Assembly: GCA_049306095.1 (NCBI GenBank)
Contig: JBAQPU010000062.1
Location: forward strand, 10,701 to 74,700
DNA from: UBA2336 sp049306095
Lineage (GTDB): Bacteria; Bacteroidota; Bacteroidia; Cytophagales; Cyclobacteriaceae
Reading direction: 5' to 3'
Length of the DNA: 64,000 nucleotides
In this document: one piece after another, positions 40,714 to 49,080 of the stretch
How the letters are laid out: each line of letters begins with the position of its first letter
Numbering within the stretch: position 1 is the stretch's first letter
Made by a program: the position numbers and the translations under genes
Notes under the pieces: model-generated
Databases searched by the model: none
Seen by the model: the letters and a program-made list of their open reading frames with translations, nothing else
Told to the model about the DNA's origin: nothing

Positions 40714-42921
40714 CTAATTTCCCAACTCCAATTGATTCTTTACCAATTCATAATATGTGCCTTTAGCTGTGCTTAATCCTTCGTGCGTACCCACTTCTAC
40801 AATTTTCCCCTTTTCCAGCACCACAATCTGATCCGCGTTTTTCACCGTACTCAACCGGTGGGCAATCACCACTACGGTTCTGCCTTTAAAAAACGCATCG
40901 AGGTTCTCCATGATAGCTTTTTCATTATTGGCATCTAAGGAAGATGTTGCTTCATCAAAGAAAATAAACTCAGGGTTTTTATACACGGCCCGGGCAATGA
41001 GCAGGCGTTGCTTCTGCCCCTGGCTTAGCCCCGAGCCATTGGCGCCTATTTTGGTGTTGAAGCCCAACGGCAGGGACTCTATATGTTCTTTAATATTGGC
41101 CACGTTTACCGCATGTAAAAGTCTTTTCCGATCTATGGTTTCATCCGATAACGCTATATTCCTGGCAATGGTATCGGAAAAAATATAACCGTCCTGCATT
41201 ACAACACCACACCGTTGGCGCCATTGGTTGCTTGCAATATGTTGCAGTCCGGTTCCGCCCAGTTGTATTTCTCCCTGTGCAGGCTTGTAAAATTTCAGCA
41301 ACAATTTCATGAGCGTGGTTTTACCGCTGCCGCTGGTGCCTACAATGGCGGTTACTTTTCCTTCGGGAATAATTAAATCCAAATCATCCAGCACCTTGGG
41401 TGAATTGGGGCCTTCATATTGAAAGGAAAGGTTGTTGAGGATTAGCGTTTGTGACTCAGGCATCATATTCACCCGCTGCCAGTCATCTTTTATTTCATCT
41501 TCTTCATTTTCCAGGGCGTGTATTTCACCAATCCGGTCGAGGCTGAGGCGTGCATCCTGCCAGTCGCGGGTGAACCCAATAAAATCGCTGACCGGTGCAT
41601 TAAGCGACCCGATAATGTATTGCACGGCCAGCATCATCCCCAGGGTCATCTGCCCTTCCATTACAGCCATGGCCGCCATAAACGTGATGAGAATGTTTTT
41701 CAGCTCATTGATAAAGAAATTGCCTGCATCCTGGTATTGCTGTAGTTTCATACCGGCTACATTCAATCTGAAAATTTTCGCCTGAATGCGCTCCCATTCC
41801 CAGCGTTTTTGCGTTTCGCAGTTGTTGAGTTTGATCTCCGGCATTCCATGGATCAGTTGAATTAGGTTGCTCTGGTTACCGGATAATTGGCTGAAGCGTT
41901 TGTAATCCAACTCGGCCCGTTTCTTCATAAACATCAACACATACCCAACGTAAAAAGCGCTAAAGGTGAAGAAGACAAAAAATATGGAGAGATTATAGAC
42001 GGCCAGCACAACCCCAAAAATGAGCAGGTTAAAAAAGGAAAAAAGAATGTTAAGGGATGATGTACTTAAAAACCGTTCAATGCGTGAGTGGTCATCAATC
42101 CGTTGCAACAGGTCACCCACCATTTTGCTATCGAAGAACGAAAGGGGCAGTTTCAGGAGCTTGATCAGAAAATCGGAAATAATTGCAATGTTGATGCTTG
42201 TACTCAGGTGCAGCAGGATCCAACGCCTGATAAAATCCACCACCATTCGGCTGAAGAACAGCATGAGCTGCCCGGCCAGTATCAGATAAATGAAATTGAC
42301 ATTGCGGGTATTAATACCCACATCTACAATAGACTGGGTGAGAAAAGGAACGATCAACTGAATAATACTACCCAGCAGCAACCCAACAAATAATTGAATA
42401 ATTAACTTGTTGTGGCTTCTCAGATATTTAAAAAGGCGCGATATGCTTTTCTCGTTAGCCGCTTCTTTTTCAATTTCCTTTGTATAAAAATCAGGAGATG
42501 GCTCCAGTAAAAGCGCAACCCCGGTTTGCTGACCATTTTCTGCGCTTGACAACCATGATTTTTTAAACTCTTCATTTGTATAGGTTACCCGCCCTCCAGC
42601 CGGGTCAGCTACCTGTATTTTATTCCTGCGGATGGTATGCACCACGGCAAAGTGGTTCTGGTTCCAATGCACAATGCAGGGAAGGGGCGCTTCCGCTTTA
42701 AATTTTTCAAATGGAATTTTTACACCGAGCGTACGAAAGCCAATGGACTCGGCCGCTTCACTAATACCTAACAGTGAAACGCCTTCACGGGTAATGTAGG
42801 ATTGGCTTCTTAATTTATGTAATGGATAGTTTCTTCCATAGTGTTTGGCAACCATCTTCAGGCAGGTGGGTCCACAATCCATTTGGTCATGCTGGCGGTA
42901 GAGAGGGAATTTGGCCATCAA
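40714..42921 (-). CDS. C39-peptidase-containing ABC exporter (PCAT type)
   Basis: 735 residues. The N-terminal C39 peptidase has Gln13 and catalytic Cys16 (HDQMDCGPTCL), His90 (NQNHFAVV) and Asp106 (ADPAGG), so it should be active. Membrane segments lie at about 170-440. The ATPase domain has Walker A GTSGSGKT (528-535), signature LSQGQ (632-636), Walker B FIFFDE (652-657) and switch His688. PCATs cut leaders after GG and export the core through one polypeptide. It fits the three precursors here and pairs with the HlyD protein at 33319-34590. An A17 tract lies 50-66 bp upstream of its start. Confidence 0.95.
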   Translation of the reverse strand: MMAKFPLYRQHDQMDCGPTCLKMVAKHYGRNYPLHKLRSQSYITREGVSLLGISEAAESIGFRTLGVKIPFEKFKAEAPLPCIVHWNQNHFAVVHTIRRNKIQVADPAGGRVTYTNEEFKKSWLSSAENGQQTGVALLLEPSPDFYTKEIEKEAANEKSISRLFKYLRSHNKLIIQLFVGLLLGSIIQLIVPFLTQSIVDVGINTRNVNFIYLILAGQLMLFFSRMVVDFIRRWILLHLSTSINIAIISDFLIKLLKLPLSFFDSKMVGDLLQRIDDHSRIERFLSTSSLNILFSFFNLLIFGVVLAVYNLSIFFVFFTFSAFYVGYVLMFMKKRAELDYKRFSQLSGNQSNLIQLIHGMPEIKLNNCETQKRWEWERIQAKIFRLNVAGMKLQQYQDAGNFFINELKNILITFMAAMAVMEGQMTLGMMLAVQYIIGSLNAPVSDFIGFTRDWQDARLSLDRIGEIHALENEEDEIKDDWQRVNMMPESQTLILNNLSFQYEGPNSPKVLDDLDLIIPEGKVTAIVGTSGSGKTTLMKLLLKFYKPAQGEIQLGGTGLQHIASNQWRQRCGVVMQDGYIFSDTIARNIALSDETIDRKRLLHAVNVANIKEHIESLPLGFNTKIGANGSGLSQGQKQRLLIARAVYKNPEFIFFDEATSSLDANNEKAIMENLDAFFKGRTVVVIAHRLSTVKNADQIVVLEKGKIVEVGTHEGLSTAKGTYYELVKNQLELGN

Positions 42922-42970
42922 ACAAAGAGAGGTTCAGGTTTTTTGAGAAAAATGCAATTTTATTCATGCG

Positions 42971-42987
42971 TTTTTTTTTTTTTTTTT
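42971..42987. repeat. T17 homopolymer between the exporter and trmD
   Basis: Seventeen consecutive T on the plus strand (A17 on the exporter strand). It lies 50 bp from the exporter start codon and 48 bp from the trmD start, within the shared divergent control region. Tracts of this length slip readily during replication. For trmD it occupies the place where a -33 element would sit relative to TACATCTG at 43002-43009. Confidence 0.9.
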
Positions 42988-43035
42988 GCATAGTAAAATC
43001 TTACATCTGTGCTTTTTGAGTTGAAAATGTAAAAA

Positions 43036-43716
43036 ATGCACATCTCCATCATCACCTGCTTACCCAAACTGCTGGAAAGTCCTTTTTCGGATTCAATTCT
43101 GAAGCGAGCTATCAAGAAAGGATTAGTAACCGTGGATGTTATTGACTTACGCGGGTACGCTACGGATAAGCATAAATCGGTAGACGACTACGCCTACGGT
43201 GGCGGTGCGGGCATGGTGATGATGATTGAACCGATTGATCGCTGCCTGACTGATCTTAAATCGCAACGCCAATACGATGAAGTGATTTACATGAGTCCGG
43301 ATGGGGAACAGTTTACCCAATCCATAGCCAACGAACTTAGTCTGAAAAAGAACCTAATCATTCTCTGTGGTCATTACAAGGGTGTAGATGAGCGCGTGCG
43401 GGAGCACCTGATTACCCGCGAAATCAGCATTGGCGATTACGTGCTTTCGGGGGGTGAATTAGCGGCAGCCGTGGTGTCTGATGCCGTTATTCGCCTGTTG
43501 CCGGGGGTTCTTTCTGACGAAACCTCAGCCCTTTCTGACTCCTTTCAGGATGGCTTGATTGCACCCCCGGTATATACCCGTCCGGCCGAATACAAGGGCT
43601 GGAACGTGCCCGAAATCCTGCTTTCGGGGCATGAGGCTAAGATTGCGGAATGGCGCCATGATCAGGCTTTGGAAAGAACCAAGAAACGAAGGCCAAAATT
43701 GACTCAAAAAGGCTAA
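43036..43716 (+). CDS. trmD: tRNA (guanine-N1-)-methyltransferase
   Basis: 226 residues, the typical TrmD length. It has the SPOUT knot motifs YMSPDGEQFTQ, LIILCGHYKGVDERV and EISIGDYVLSGGELAA, plus the N-terminal SIITCLPKLLESPFSDSILKRAIKKG in blocks. TrmD methylates G37 of tRNAs with SAM and prevents frameshifting; it is normally essential. It usually follows rimM directly, but here the peptide island lies between them. A degenerate -7 box TACATCTG is at 43002-43009, consistent with its own promoter. Confidence 0.97.
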   Translation: MHISIITCLPKLLESPFSDSILKRAIKKGLVTVDVIDLRGYATDKHKSVDDYAYGGGAGMVMMIEPIDRCLTDLKSQRQYDEVIYMSPDGEQFTQSIANELSLKKNLIILCGHYKGVDERVREHLITREISIGDYVLSGGELAAAVVSDAVIRLLPGVLSDETSALSDSFQDGLIAPPVYTRPAEYKGWNVPEILLSGHEAKIAEWRHDQALERTKKRRPKLTQKG

Positions 43717-43743
43717 AAAGATGGTTTTACGGCTGACTCAAAC

Positions 43744-43790
43744 AATTCTAAATTCTCAATTCCAAATTCTAAATTCTTTCCCTACATTTG
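43744..43790 (+). promoter_or_regulatory. rplS promoter with five 7-bp AATTCNN repeats
   Basis: AATTC occurs at 43744, 43751, 43758, 43765 and 43772 (period 7), then TTTCCC, then the -7 box TACATTTG at 43783-43790, then CAGTCC. The same arrangement precedes rplU on the minus strand at 57597-57643. There is no TTTG at -33. The repeats replace it. Confidence 0.78.
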
Positions 43791-43818
43791 CAGTCCGTTT
43801 TTGAAAACAATACGTTTT

Positions 43819-44172
43819 ATGGCTGATTTACTTAAAGTTGTTGAACAAGAATACGCGACCGTGCGCGCAGGATTGCCGTCATTTAAGGCTGGTGACACGG
43901 TAAACGTTCACGTGAAGATAAAAGAAGGAAATAAGGAGAGAATCCAGCAGTTCCAGGGCGTTGTAATCCAGCGCAGGGGCTCAAACTCCAATGGAGAGAC
44001 CTTTACGGTACGTAAGGTGTCCAATGGCGTTGGTGTAGAAAGGATTTTCCCTACCTCATCTCCCACGATTGATAAAATTGAAGTCGTGAAAGAAGGTAAA
44101 GTACGCAGAGCGAAACTGTACTATATGAAGGGTCGCCAGGGTAAATCGGCTCGTATCAAAGAAAAAATATAA
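43819..44172 (+). CDS. rplS: 50S ribosomal protein L19
   Basis: 117 residues from the ATG at 43819 (MADLLKVVEQEYATVRAGLP); the frame opens 18 bp earlier at a TTG. Family blocks are FKAGDTVNVHVKIKEGNKERIQQFQGVVI, the RRGSNSNGETFTVRK loop and GVGVERIFPTSSPTI. L19 sits at the 30S/50S interface. It has a promoter separate from trmD, so its expression is likely independent, and it ends at a strong terminator (44187-44219). Confidence 0.97.
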   Translation: MADLLKVVEQEYATVRAGLPSFKAGDTVNVHVKIKEGNKERIQQFQGVVIQRRGSNSNGETFTVRKVSNGVGVERIFPTSSPTIDKIEVVKEGKVRRAKLYYMKGRQGKSARIKEKI

Positions 44173-44186
44173 TCGATCAAACGATC

Positions 44187-44219
44187 AAAAAGCCTCCCGA
44201 ATACCCGGGGGGCTTTTTT
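44187..44219 (+). terminator. Intrinsic terminator after rplS
   Basis: A 13-bp stem pairs AAAAAGCCTCCCG (44187-44199) with CGGGGGGCTTTTT (44206-44218), one G-T wobble and a 6-nt loop. The stem runs into T6. It marks the end of the ribosomal cluster. Confidence 0.92.
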
Positions 44220-44269
44220 ATTCAATTTCAGGCCAAAAATGGCCAATTAGCGTAAAATCAAATAATTAA

Positions 44270-44277
44270 TAACTTTG
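44270..44277 (+). promoter_or_regulatory. -7 box TAACTTTG of the aldolase gene
   Basis: TAACTTTG matches TAnnTTTG and lies 20 bp upstream of the ATG at 44298. A clear -33 TTTG is not visible; TTAG at 44246-44249 is the nearest candidate at about 20 bp. Confidence 0.55.
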
Positions 44278-44297
44278 TCCTCCATTCAAATTAAACC

Positions 44298-45371
44298 ATG
44301 GCAAAACGCAACATTGCAAAACTTTTAGGCAAAGACGCCAAGTTCCTTCTTGATCACAAAAGCAAAACCATTTCAACCAACCAGATTCACGTACCTTCTG
44401 GCGATTTCGTTGAAAAAGTATTCATCAACTCCAACCGCAGTCCGCAGGTATTAAGAAACCTGCAACTGATGTTTGATAAAGGCCGTCTGGCCGGAACAGG
44501 GTACCTGTCCATTCTTCCCATCGACCAGGGCATTGAACACAGTGCCGGAGCTTCCTTCGCGAAAAACCCGCTGTACTTCGATCCGGAAAATATTGTAAAG
44601 CTTGCGATAGAAGGCGGCTGTAATGCGGTTGCCACAACGTACGGAGTGCTGGCCATGATGTCCAGAAAATATGCACACCGCATTCCTTTCATTGTAAAGA
44701 TTAACCATAACGAACTTCTCACATACCCCAATAAAGCCGATCAGATTATGTTCGGTTCAGTAGATGATGCGTGGAACTTAGGCGCAGCAGCAGTTGGTGC
44801 GACTATTTATTTCGGATCTGATAACTCCACACGACAGATTCAGGAAGTAGCCAAGGCTTTTGAACGTGCTCACCAATTAGGAATGGCCACCATCTTATGG
44901 TGCTATACGCGAAATAATGCCTTTAAGCAGGGAGGCAAAGATTACCATGTGTCGGCAGACTTAACCGGCCAGGCGAATCACTTAGGTGTTACCATCCAGG
45001 CTGATATCATTAAGCAAAAGTTGGCTGAGAACAATGGTGGTTACAAAGCTTTAAACACCGGTGGAAGCAGCTATGGAAAATTAGATGAACGCATTTATAC
45101 TCAACTCACTTCTGATCACCCGATTGATTTATGTCGTTACCAGGTAGCCAACTGCTACATGGGTCGCGCAGGTTTGATCAACTCTGGCGGTGAATCAAAA
45201 GGCGCCAGCGATTTAGTGGATGCTGTGCGCACCGCTGTCATTAACAAGCGTGCAGGAGGTATGGGACTCATCTCCGGAAGGAAAGCATTCCAACGCCCTA
45301 TGAAGGAAGGTGTTGAAATACTGAATGCCATTCAGGACGTTTACTTAGATGAAAATATTGACTTGGCTTAG
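44298..45371 (+). CDS. fbaB: Class I fructose-bisphosphate aldolase (DhnA/FbaB type)
   Basis: 357 residues. It shows the DhnA-family pattern: LSILPIDQGIEHSAGASF, DPENIVKLAIEGGCNAVATTYGVL, IPFIVKINHNELLTYPNK (Schiff-base Lys region), GSVDDAWNLGAAAVGATIYFGS and a phosphate-binding NSGGESKGASD. It cleaves fructose-1,6-bisphosphate without metal in glycolysis and gluconeogenesis. It is followed 39 bp later by accD on the same strand, although the two steps are not in one pathway. Confidence 0.92.
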   Translation: MAKRNIAKLLGKDAKFLLDHKSKTISTNQIHVPSGDFVEKVFINSNRSPQVLRNLQLMFDKGRLAGTGYLSILPIDQGIEHSAGASFAKNPLYFDPENIVKLAIEGGCNAVATTYGVLAMMSRKYAHRIPFIVKINHNELLTYPNKADQIMFGSVDDAWNLGAAAVGATIYFGSDNSTRQIQEVAKAFERAHQLGMATILWCYTRNNAFKQGGKDYHVSADLTGQANHLGVTIQADIIKQKLAENNGGYKALNTGGSSYGKLDERIYTQLTSDHPIDLCRYQVANCYMGRAGLINSGGESKGASDLVDAVRTAVINKRAGGMGLISGRKAFQRPMKEGVEILNAIQDVYLDENIDLA

Positions 45372-45410
45372 GTTGAATTTTGAATCTTGTAATTTGAAAT
45401 TTTAATTGTT

Positions 45411-46250
45411 ATGTCTTGGTTTAACCGAACAGATAAAGGAATTCTAACGCCAACCGAATCGAAACGCGAAGTGCCGGATGGTCTTTGGTTTAAATCGCCT
45501 GGCGGAAAGATTATCCATACACGTGAATTAAAAAACAATGCGTATGTCGTTCCGGAAGAAGAATACCATGTACGGATTGGTTCTAAGGAATACTTCGAAA
45601 TTCTTTTTGATAATAATGAATTCACAGAGCTTGATGTTAACATGGAATCAGCCGACCCGCTGAAGTTCAAAGACACCAAGCCTTACCCGAAGAGAATAAA
45701 AGAAACACAAGCCAAAGTTGATTTGAAAGATGCTGTTCGTACCGCCTACGGCAAGATGAATGGTCTTGATATAACCGTTGCCTGTATGGACTTCAGTTTC
45801 ATTGGTGGGTCGATGGGGTCAGTGGTTGGTGAGAAAATCGCCCGCGCGATGGATCACAGCTTGAAAAACAACAAACCTTTCCTGATGATTTCAAGATCAG
45901 GCGGTGCCCGTATGATGGAAGCAGGATTGTCATTGATGCAAATGGCAAAAACATCTGCTAAAATTGCTCAGTTAGATCAGGCAAAAATCCCGTATATCTC
46001 ATTGATGACTGATCCAACAACCGGTGGGGTTACTGCATCGTACGCCATGTTGGGCGATTTTAATATTGCTGAACCTGGTGCACTCATAGGTTTTGCAGGC
46101 CCTCGCGTTATCCGTGAAACGATTGGTAAAGACTTGCCAAAAGGTTTTCAAAGTGCCGAGTTTGTGTTGGATCACGGCTTCCTCGATTTTATTGTTGACA
46201 GGCGGAATTTGAAGAGCAGGTTGGCTACGTTGTTGAGGATGCTGCGATAG
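45411..46250 (+). CDS. accD: Acetyl-CoA carboxylase carboxyltransferase beta subunit, zinc-ribbon Cys lost
   Basis: 279 residues, full length for AccD. The carboxyltransferase (crotonase-fold) core is intact: MDFSFIGGSMGSVVGEKIARAMD, FLMISRSGGARMMEAGLSLMQMAK, LMTDPTTGGVTASYAMLGD and IGFAGPRVIRETIGKDLPKGFQ. The N-terminal region that normally holds four zinc-binding Cys reads LWFKSPGGKIIHTRELKNNAYVVPEEEYH in pieces, with Ser, Gly, Val and Glu at those places. AccD with AccA transfers carboxyl from biotin to acetyl-CoA in fatty-acid synthesis. The zinc ribbon, which binds nucleic acid in E. coli, is therefore degenerate. Confidence 0.94.
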   Translation: MSWFNRTDKGILTPTESKREVPDGLWFKSPGGKIIHTRELKNNAYVVPEEEYHVRIGSKEYFEILFDNNEFTELDVNMESADPLKFKDTKPYPKRIKETQAKVDLKDAVRTAYGKMNGLDITVACMDFSFIGGSMGSVVGEKIARAMDHSLKNNKPFLMISRSGGARMMEAGLSLMQMAKTSAKIAQLDQAKIPYISLMTDPTTGGVTASYAMLGDFNIAEPGALIGFAGPRVIRETIGKDLPKGFQSAEFVLDHGFLDFIVDRRNLKSRLATLLRMLR

Positions 46251-46274
46251 TTATCCATTTCATATTTCCTGACT

Positions 46275-47978
46275 TCACTTAGTCGAAGAAACATAAACCT
46301 TCGACTTGGATAAAAATGGAACTCCATTTTGAATGCCAACTATCTGAATAATGTAGTTTCCTACATCGTCACTGGTATAAAAGTCAAACGTAAAGGAACC
46401 GTCCAACGTAACCGATGGGTTCCAATATAATGAAGAACGCAAATCCGGAACCCTCGATTTTAGATCACTACGCTTGAGATAATTAAACTTCAACGTTTTA
46501 TTTATCCCTTTAATTTGTAAGTAATTATTCTCGTCATCAATTTTTACTGGGTCAGTTGTTTCAATTACCAAAATTCCATCTGATCCAAGGTCACCAAAAT
46601 GACGTAAATATTCCTCGCTCCTTAATACCTCTATTTTTTGAACCAGACGAGGGTTGAGACCAAGTACCCACTGTGTATTATCAGTCATTTTCCCATTAAC
46701 AATATAGAGTGGGTCACGACTTCCATACATGGCAATTTTTTTTAGAAAAATTCTAACCCGTTCTTTATCTCCCGATTTCTTGTACCCAACCATCGGTACA
46801 ACATTCATCAGAAGCTCTGCCATTGAAGAAAATGGTTCAAATTTATCTAAAAGAATCTCATAATCAGATTCAACGTCATTGTCAAACAATCTTTCACTCT
46901 CCTTTTCACCGCTCTTCGTCACAAAATAATCATAGGATTTCCTGATAATTGCCCGTTGAAAAGAATACATACCGTATTCATCTATACTATCTCCTACTGC
47001 ATGCGTCTCAGTATTCGTATTTAATTGAACGTTACTCAATAAAATCTGACAATCTTCAAGAATAACACCCTTGTAACTAAGGCGATAATAAACTTCTTCA
47101 CTTTCAAAATTTCTAAATAAGGGAAAAGTAAAATGCCCATCCGTTCCCGTATATATTTCATAAGCCAAATCACTTTCACATAGATAAAAAGTTATTTTGG
47201 ATTGCACCGGAACGGCTTTTCCTGTTGACTTAACAACAGCCCTCCCTCTAAAATAATATGGAAACTCATTATTGATTGAGTTAACGTTTTGCTGGTAATT
47301 AACTTTTTGATCAGTGCTCACATGACTGTAAGGCTGTAAAGTCAGTAACAGGCTAGACTGAGATTGTTTATCTCTAAATAACCCTTCACTATACACGGAA
47401 ATTGTCAATAAGGTAGGAGTATCCTTTCTTAGACTACTTCCTTCTGTAATTTGAATACTCACTTTACTTCGTGTACTACAGGTATCATTCCTCGTAAAAA
47501 TACGTACCATTGAACTATCAGTTTTCAGGGAGTTAACAGTAATACCTTCGGCTTTGAGCAGATTCTTTCCTGAAATAACCATATCCCCAACATAAAGAGT
47601 TGGAAATCCTGCTCGATAACCTGTCTCAATAAAGAGAGTCAATTTATAAACATCAGGAACAACAAATGGTGGGATAATTATTTGACCCGTTACAATTCCA
47701 TCTAAAAACAAAAATCGCTCATAACTCACGACTTCATTATTACGTCCAATTAATTTAATACTCACAACATGACTTTTACTTGTCGTGTTGTATCCCTTTG
47801 GCATAAATCCATTGAAATATGCCGTATCTCCTGGAGCATACTTTGGTTGATTAAAAATGAGAATTAATTCTTCATCTCTATTTTTGAAGTTAGTCGATCT
47901 TCCAACCGCTTGCGAAAGCAGCAATTGAAAAAACAAAAACAGCATTACACAAAATAGATCCAACCTTACTTGTCTCAT
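46275..47978 (-). CDS. MG2/TonB-plug-like exported protein, partner of the TonB receptor
   Basis: 567 residues from the ATG at 47978, 4 bp after the preceding stop; the frame opens at 48029 inside that gene. It has a signal peptide (LFCVMLFLFFQLLLSQAVG). An N-terminal macroglobulin MG2-like domain follows (EELILIFNQPKYAPGDTAYFNGF). Later parts include a carboxypeptidase-regulatory-like segment (RGRAVVKSTGKAVPVQSKITFY) and a plug-like DPLYIVNGKMTDNTQWVLGLNPRLVQKIEVLR with EYLRHFGDLGSDGILVIET, as in TonB receptors. It probably works at the cell surface with the two genes upstream. Substrate unknown. Confidence 0.78.
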   Translation of the reverse strand: MRQVRLDLFCVMLFLFFQLLLSQAVGRSTNFKNRDEELILIFNQPKYAPGDTAYFNGFMPKGYNTTSKSHVVSIKLIGRNNEVVSYERFLFLDGIVTGQIIIPPFVVPDVYKLTLFIETGYRAGFPTLYVGDMVISGKNLLKAEGITVNSLKTDSSMVRIFTRNDTCSTRSKVSIQITEGSSLRKDTPTLLTISVYSEGLFRDKQSQSSLLLTLQPYSHVSTDQKVNYQQNVNSINNEFPYYFRGRAVVKSTGKAVPVQSKITFYLCESDLAYEIYTGTDGHFTFPLFRNFESEEVYYRLSYKGVILEDCQILLSNVQLNTNTETHAVGDSIDEYGMYSFQRAIIRKSYDYFVTKSGEKESERLFDNDVESDYEILLDKFEPFSSMAELLMNVVPMVGYKKSGDKERVRIFLKKIAMYGSRDPLYIVNGKMTDNTQWVLGLNPRLVQKIEVLRSEEYLRHFGDLGSDGILVIETTDPVKIDDENNYLQIKGINKTLKFNYLKRSDLKSRVPDLRSSLYWNPSVTLDGSFTFDFYTSDDVGNYIIQIVGIQNGVPFLSKSKVYVSSTK

Positions 47979-47982
47979 TGCT

Positions 47983-49077
47983 TTACCAGAAAATGGGTTG
48001 TTCCGTTGTGGGATTTTTAAAATAATCAAGGCATGAATAGGGGACTATATCTATATCCGGTATTGGATAGGGGACTTCATACGGTTGGATATAAAGAGAT
48101 TTACTGGCTACTGCTGATACACCAAAAAAACCTAAAACCTCTTCGCTTTCGTTATTAACATTCGTAATATTCCCTACTATTTTAACCGCATCAGGCTGAA
48201 ATAAATCAGAACTTCCCTTTTGTTGCTTCTCGATAAGGTCCCAAAAGTGATACGCTTCTTCAGACAAACTCAACTGCTGCACCTCGATGTAATAATTTTC
48301 ATAAAAGTGCATCGCAGTAATTGGAATCAATCCAATAAACTGTTTTTTAAACTGGCTTTCACTGACAAAATCATTCTTTGATACGAACGATCCGTCACTA
48401 TAATTATAGGACCAGCAAATACAACACGTGCAATCGCCCACACGAACCAACCGTCCGCCCCTGTAAATGTAGCCACTACATGGCTCAGGCGTTGGTCGGT
48501 CTCCGCCTGGTGTCGATGTAATCTTAAGTTCCGGTCTGCTGACGGCCTTATGGATTGTTGTCCATCTCCATCGAAACAGGTTATCTTCGCTCAACCCACC
48601 CTTTGAGTCAACGTAAACTTTCAGTCCATCAATCTTATCACTATTATCTGTTAATGCATCCTGTTCAAACTCAAAATACACATCATCAATTGTTCCAGGC
48701 TCTTTCATTTCCTGAATTTCAGATCGGTACTCTTTTCCATCTTCCGAAAAAATCAACACGTAATAACCTCTTCCAATTTGTCCTGTAAATTCATTCGGAT
48801 TAGTTTCATAAAGGCCTGGCGAAATTTCCGACAGACTATATTGGTTTCCTAAATCGTCAATGATGCTGACAAATGCACTGGTAACTGGTGTAAAGGGTGT
48901 TAAGTGTGTTACACTTAGTTTGTTTGAATAAAATATTTTGACTTGGTAAGGGCCTGGTAGATTGGTAATGAGGCCGTCAACAACAATTCGTTTTGTTGAA
49001 TCAGTCAATTTTACATTGAGCGGATCGACACATGCAGCTATAAATAGAAAACTAATTGAAATCAGTTTACGCATCAT
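47983..49077 (-). CDS. DUF4249 family lipoprotein
   Basis: 364 residues. The lipoprotein signal ISISFLFIAAC is followed directly by VDP, the usual start of the mature DUF4249 protein. The family pattern continues with RIVVDGLITNLPGPYQVKIF, ITDLGNQYSLSEISPGLYETN-like sequence and a Cys-rich CTCCICW segment near residue 215. DUF4249 proteins are regularly encoded with CarboxypepD_reg-like TonB receptors in Bacteroidota and are thought to be surface partners. The gene starts 3 bp after the TonB-receptor stop and ends 4 bp before the MG2-like gene, a tight operon. Confidence 0.86.
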   Translation of the reverse strand: MMRKLISISFLFIAACVDPLNVKLTDSTKRIVVDGLITNLPGPYQVKIFYSNKLSVTHLTPFTPVTSAFVSIIDDLGNQYSLSEISPGLYETNPNEFTGQIGRGYYVLIFSEDGKEYRSEIQEMKEPGTIDDVYFEFEQDALTDNSDKIDGLKVYVDSKGGLSEDNLFRWRWTTIHKAVSRPELKITSTPGGDRPTPEPCSGYIYRGGRLVRVGDCTCCICWSYNYSDGSFVSKNDFVSESQFKKQFIGLIPITAMHFYENYYIEVQQLSLSEEAYHFWDLIEKQQKGSSDLFQPDAVKIVGNITNVNNESEEVLGFFGVSAVASKSLYIQPYEVPYPIPDIDIVPYSCLDYFKNPTTEQPIFW

Positions 49078-49080
49078 CTC

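Noticed and set aside
43744..43778. 7-bp tandem repeat as a replication-origin iteron array
   Set aside because: Only five A/T-rich units placed directly before a -7 box, with a second copy at another ribosomal gene; promoter function is a better explanation.
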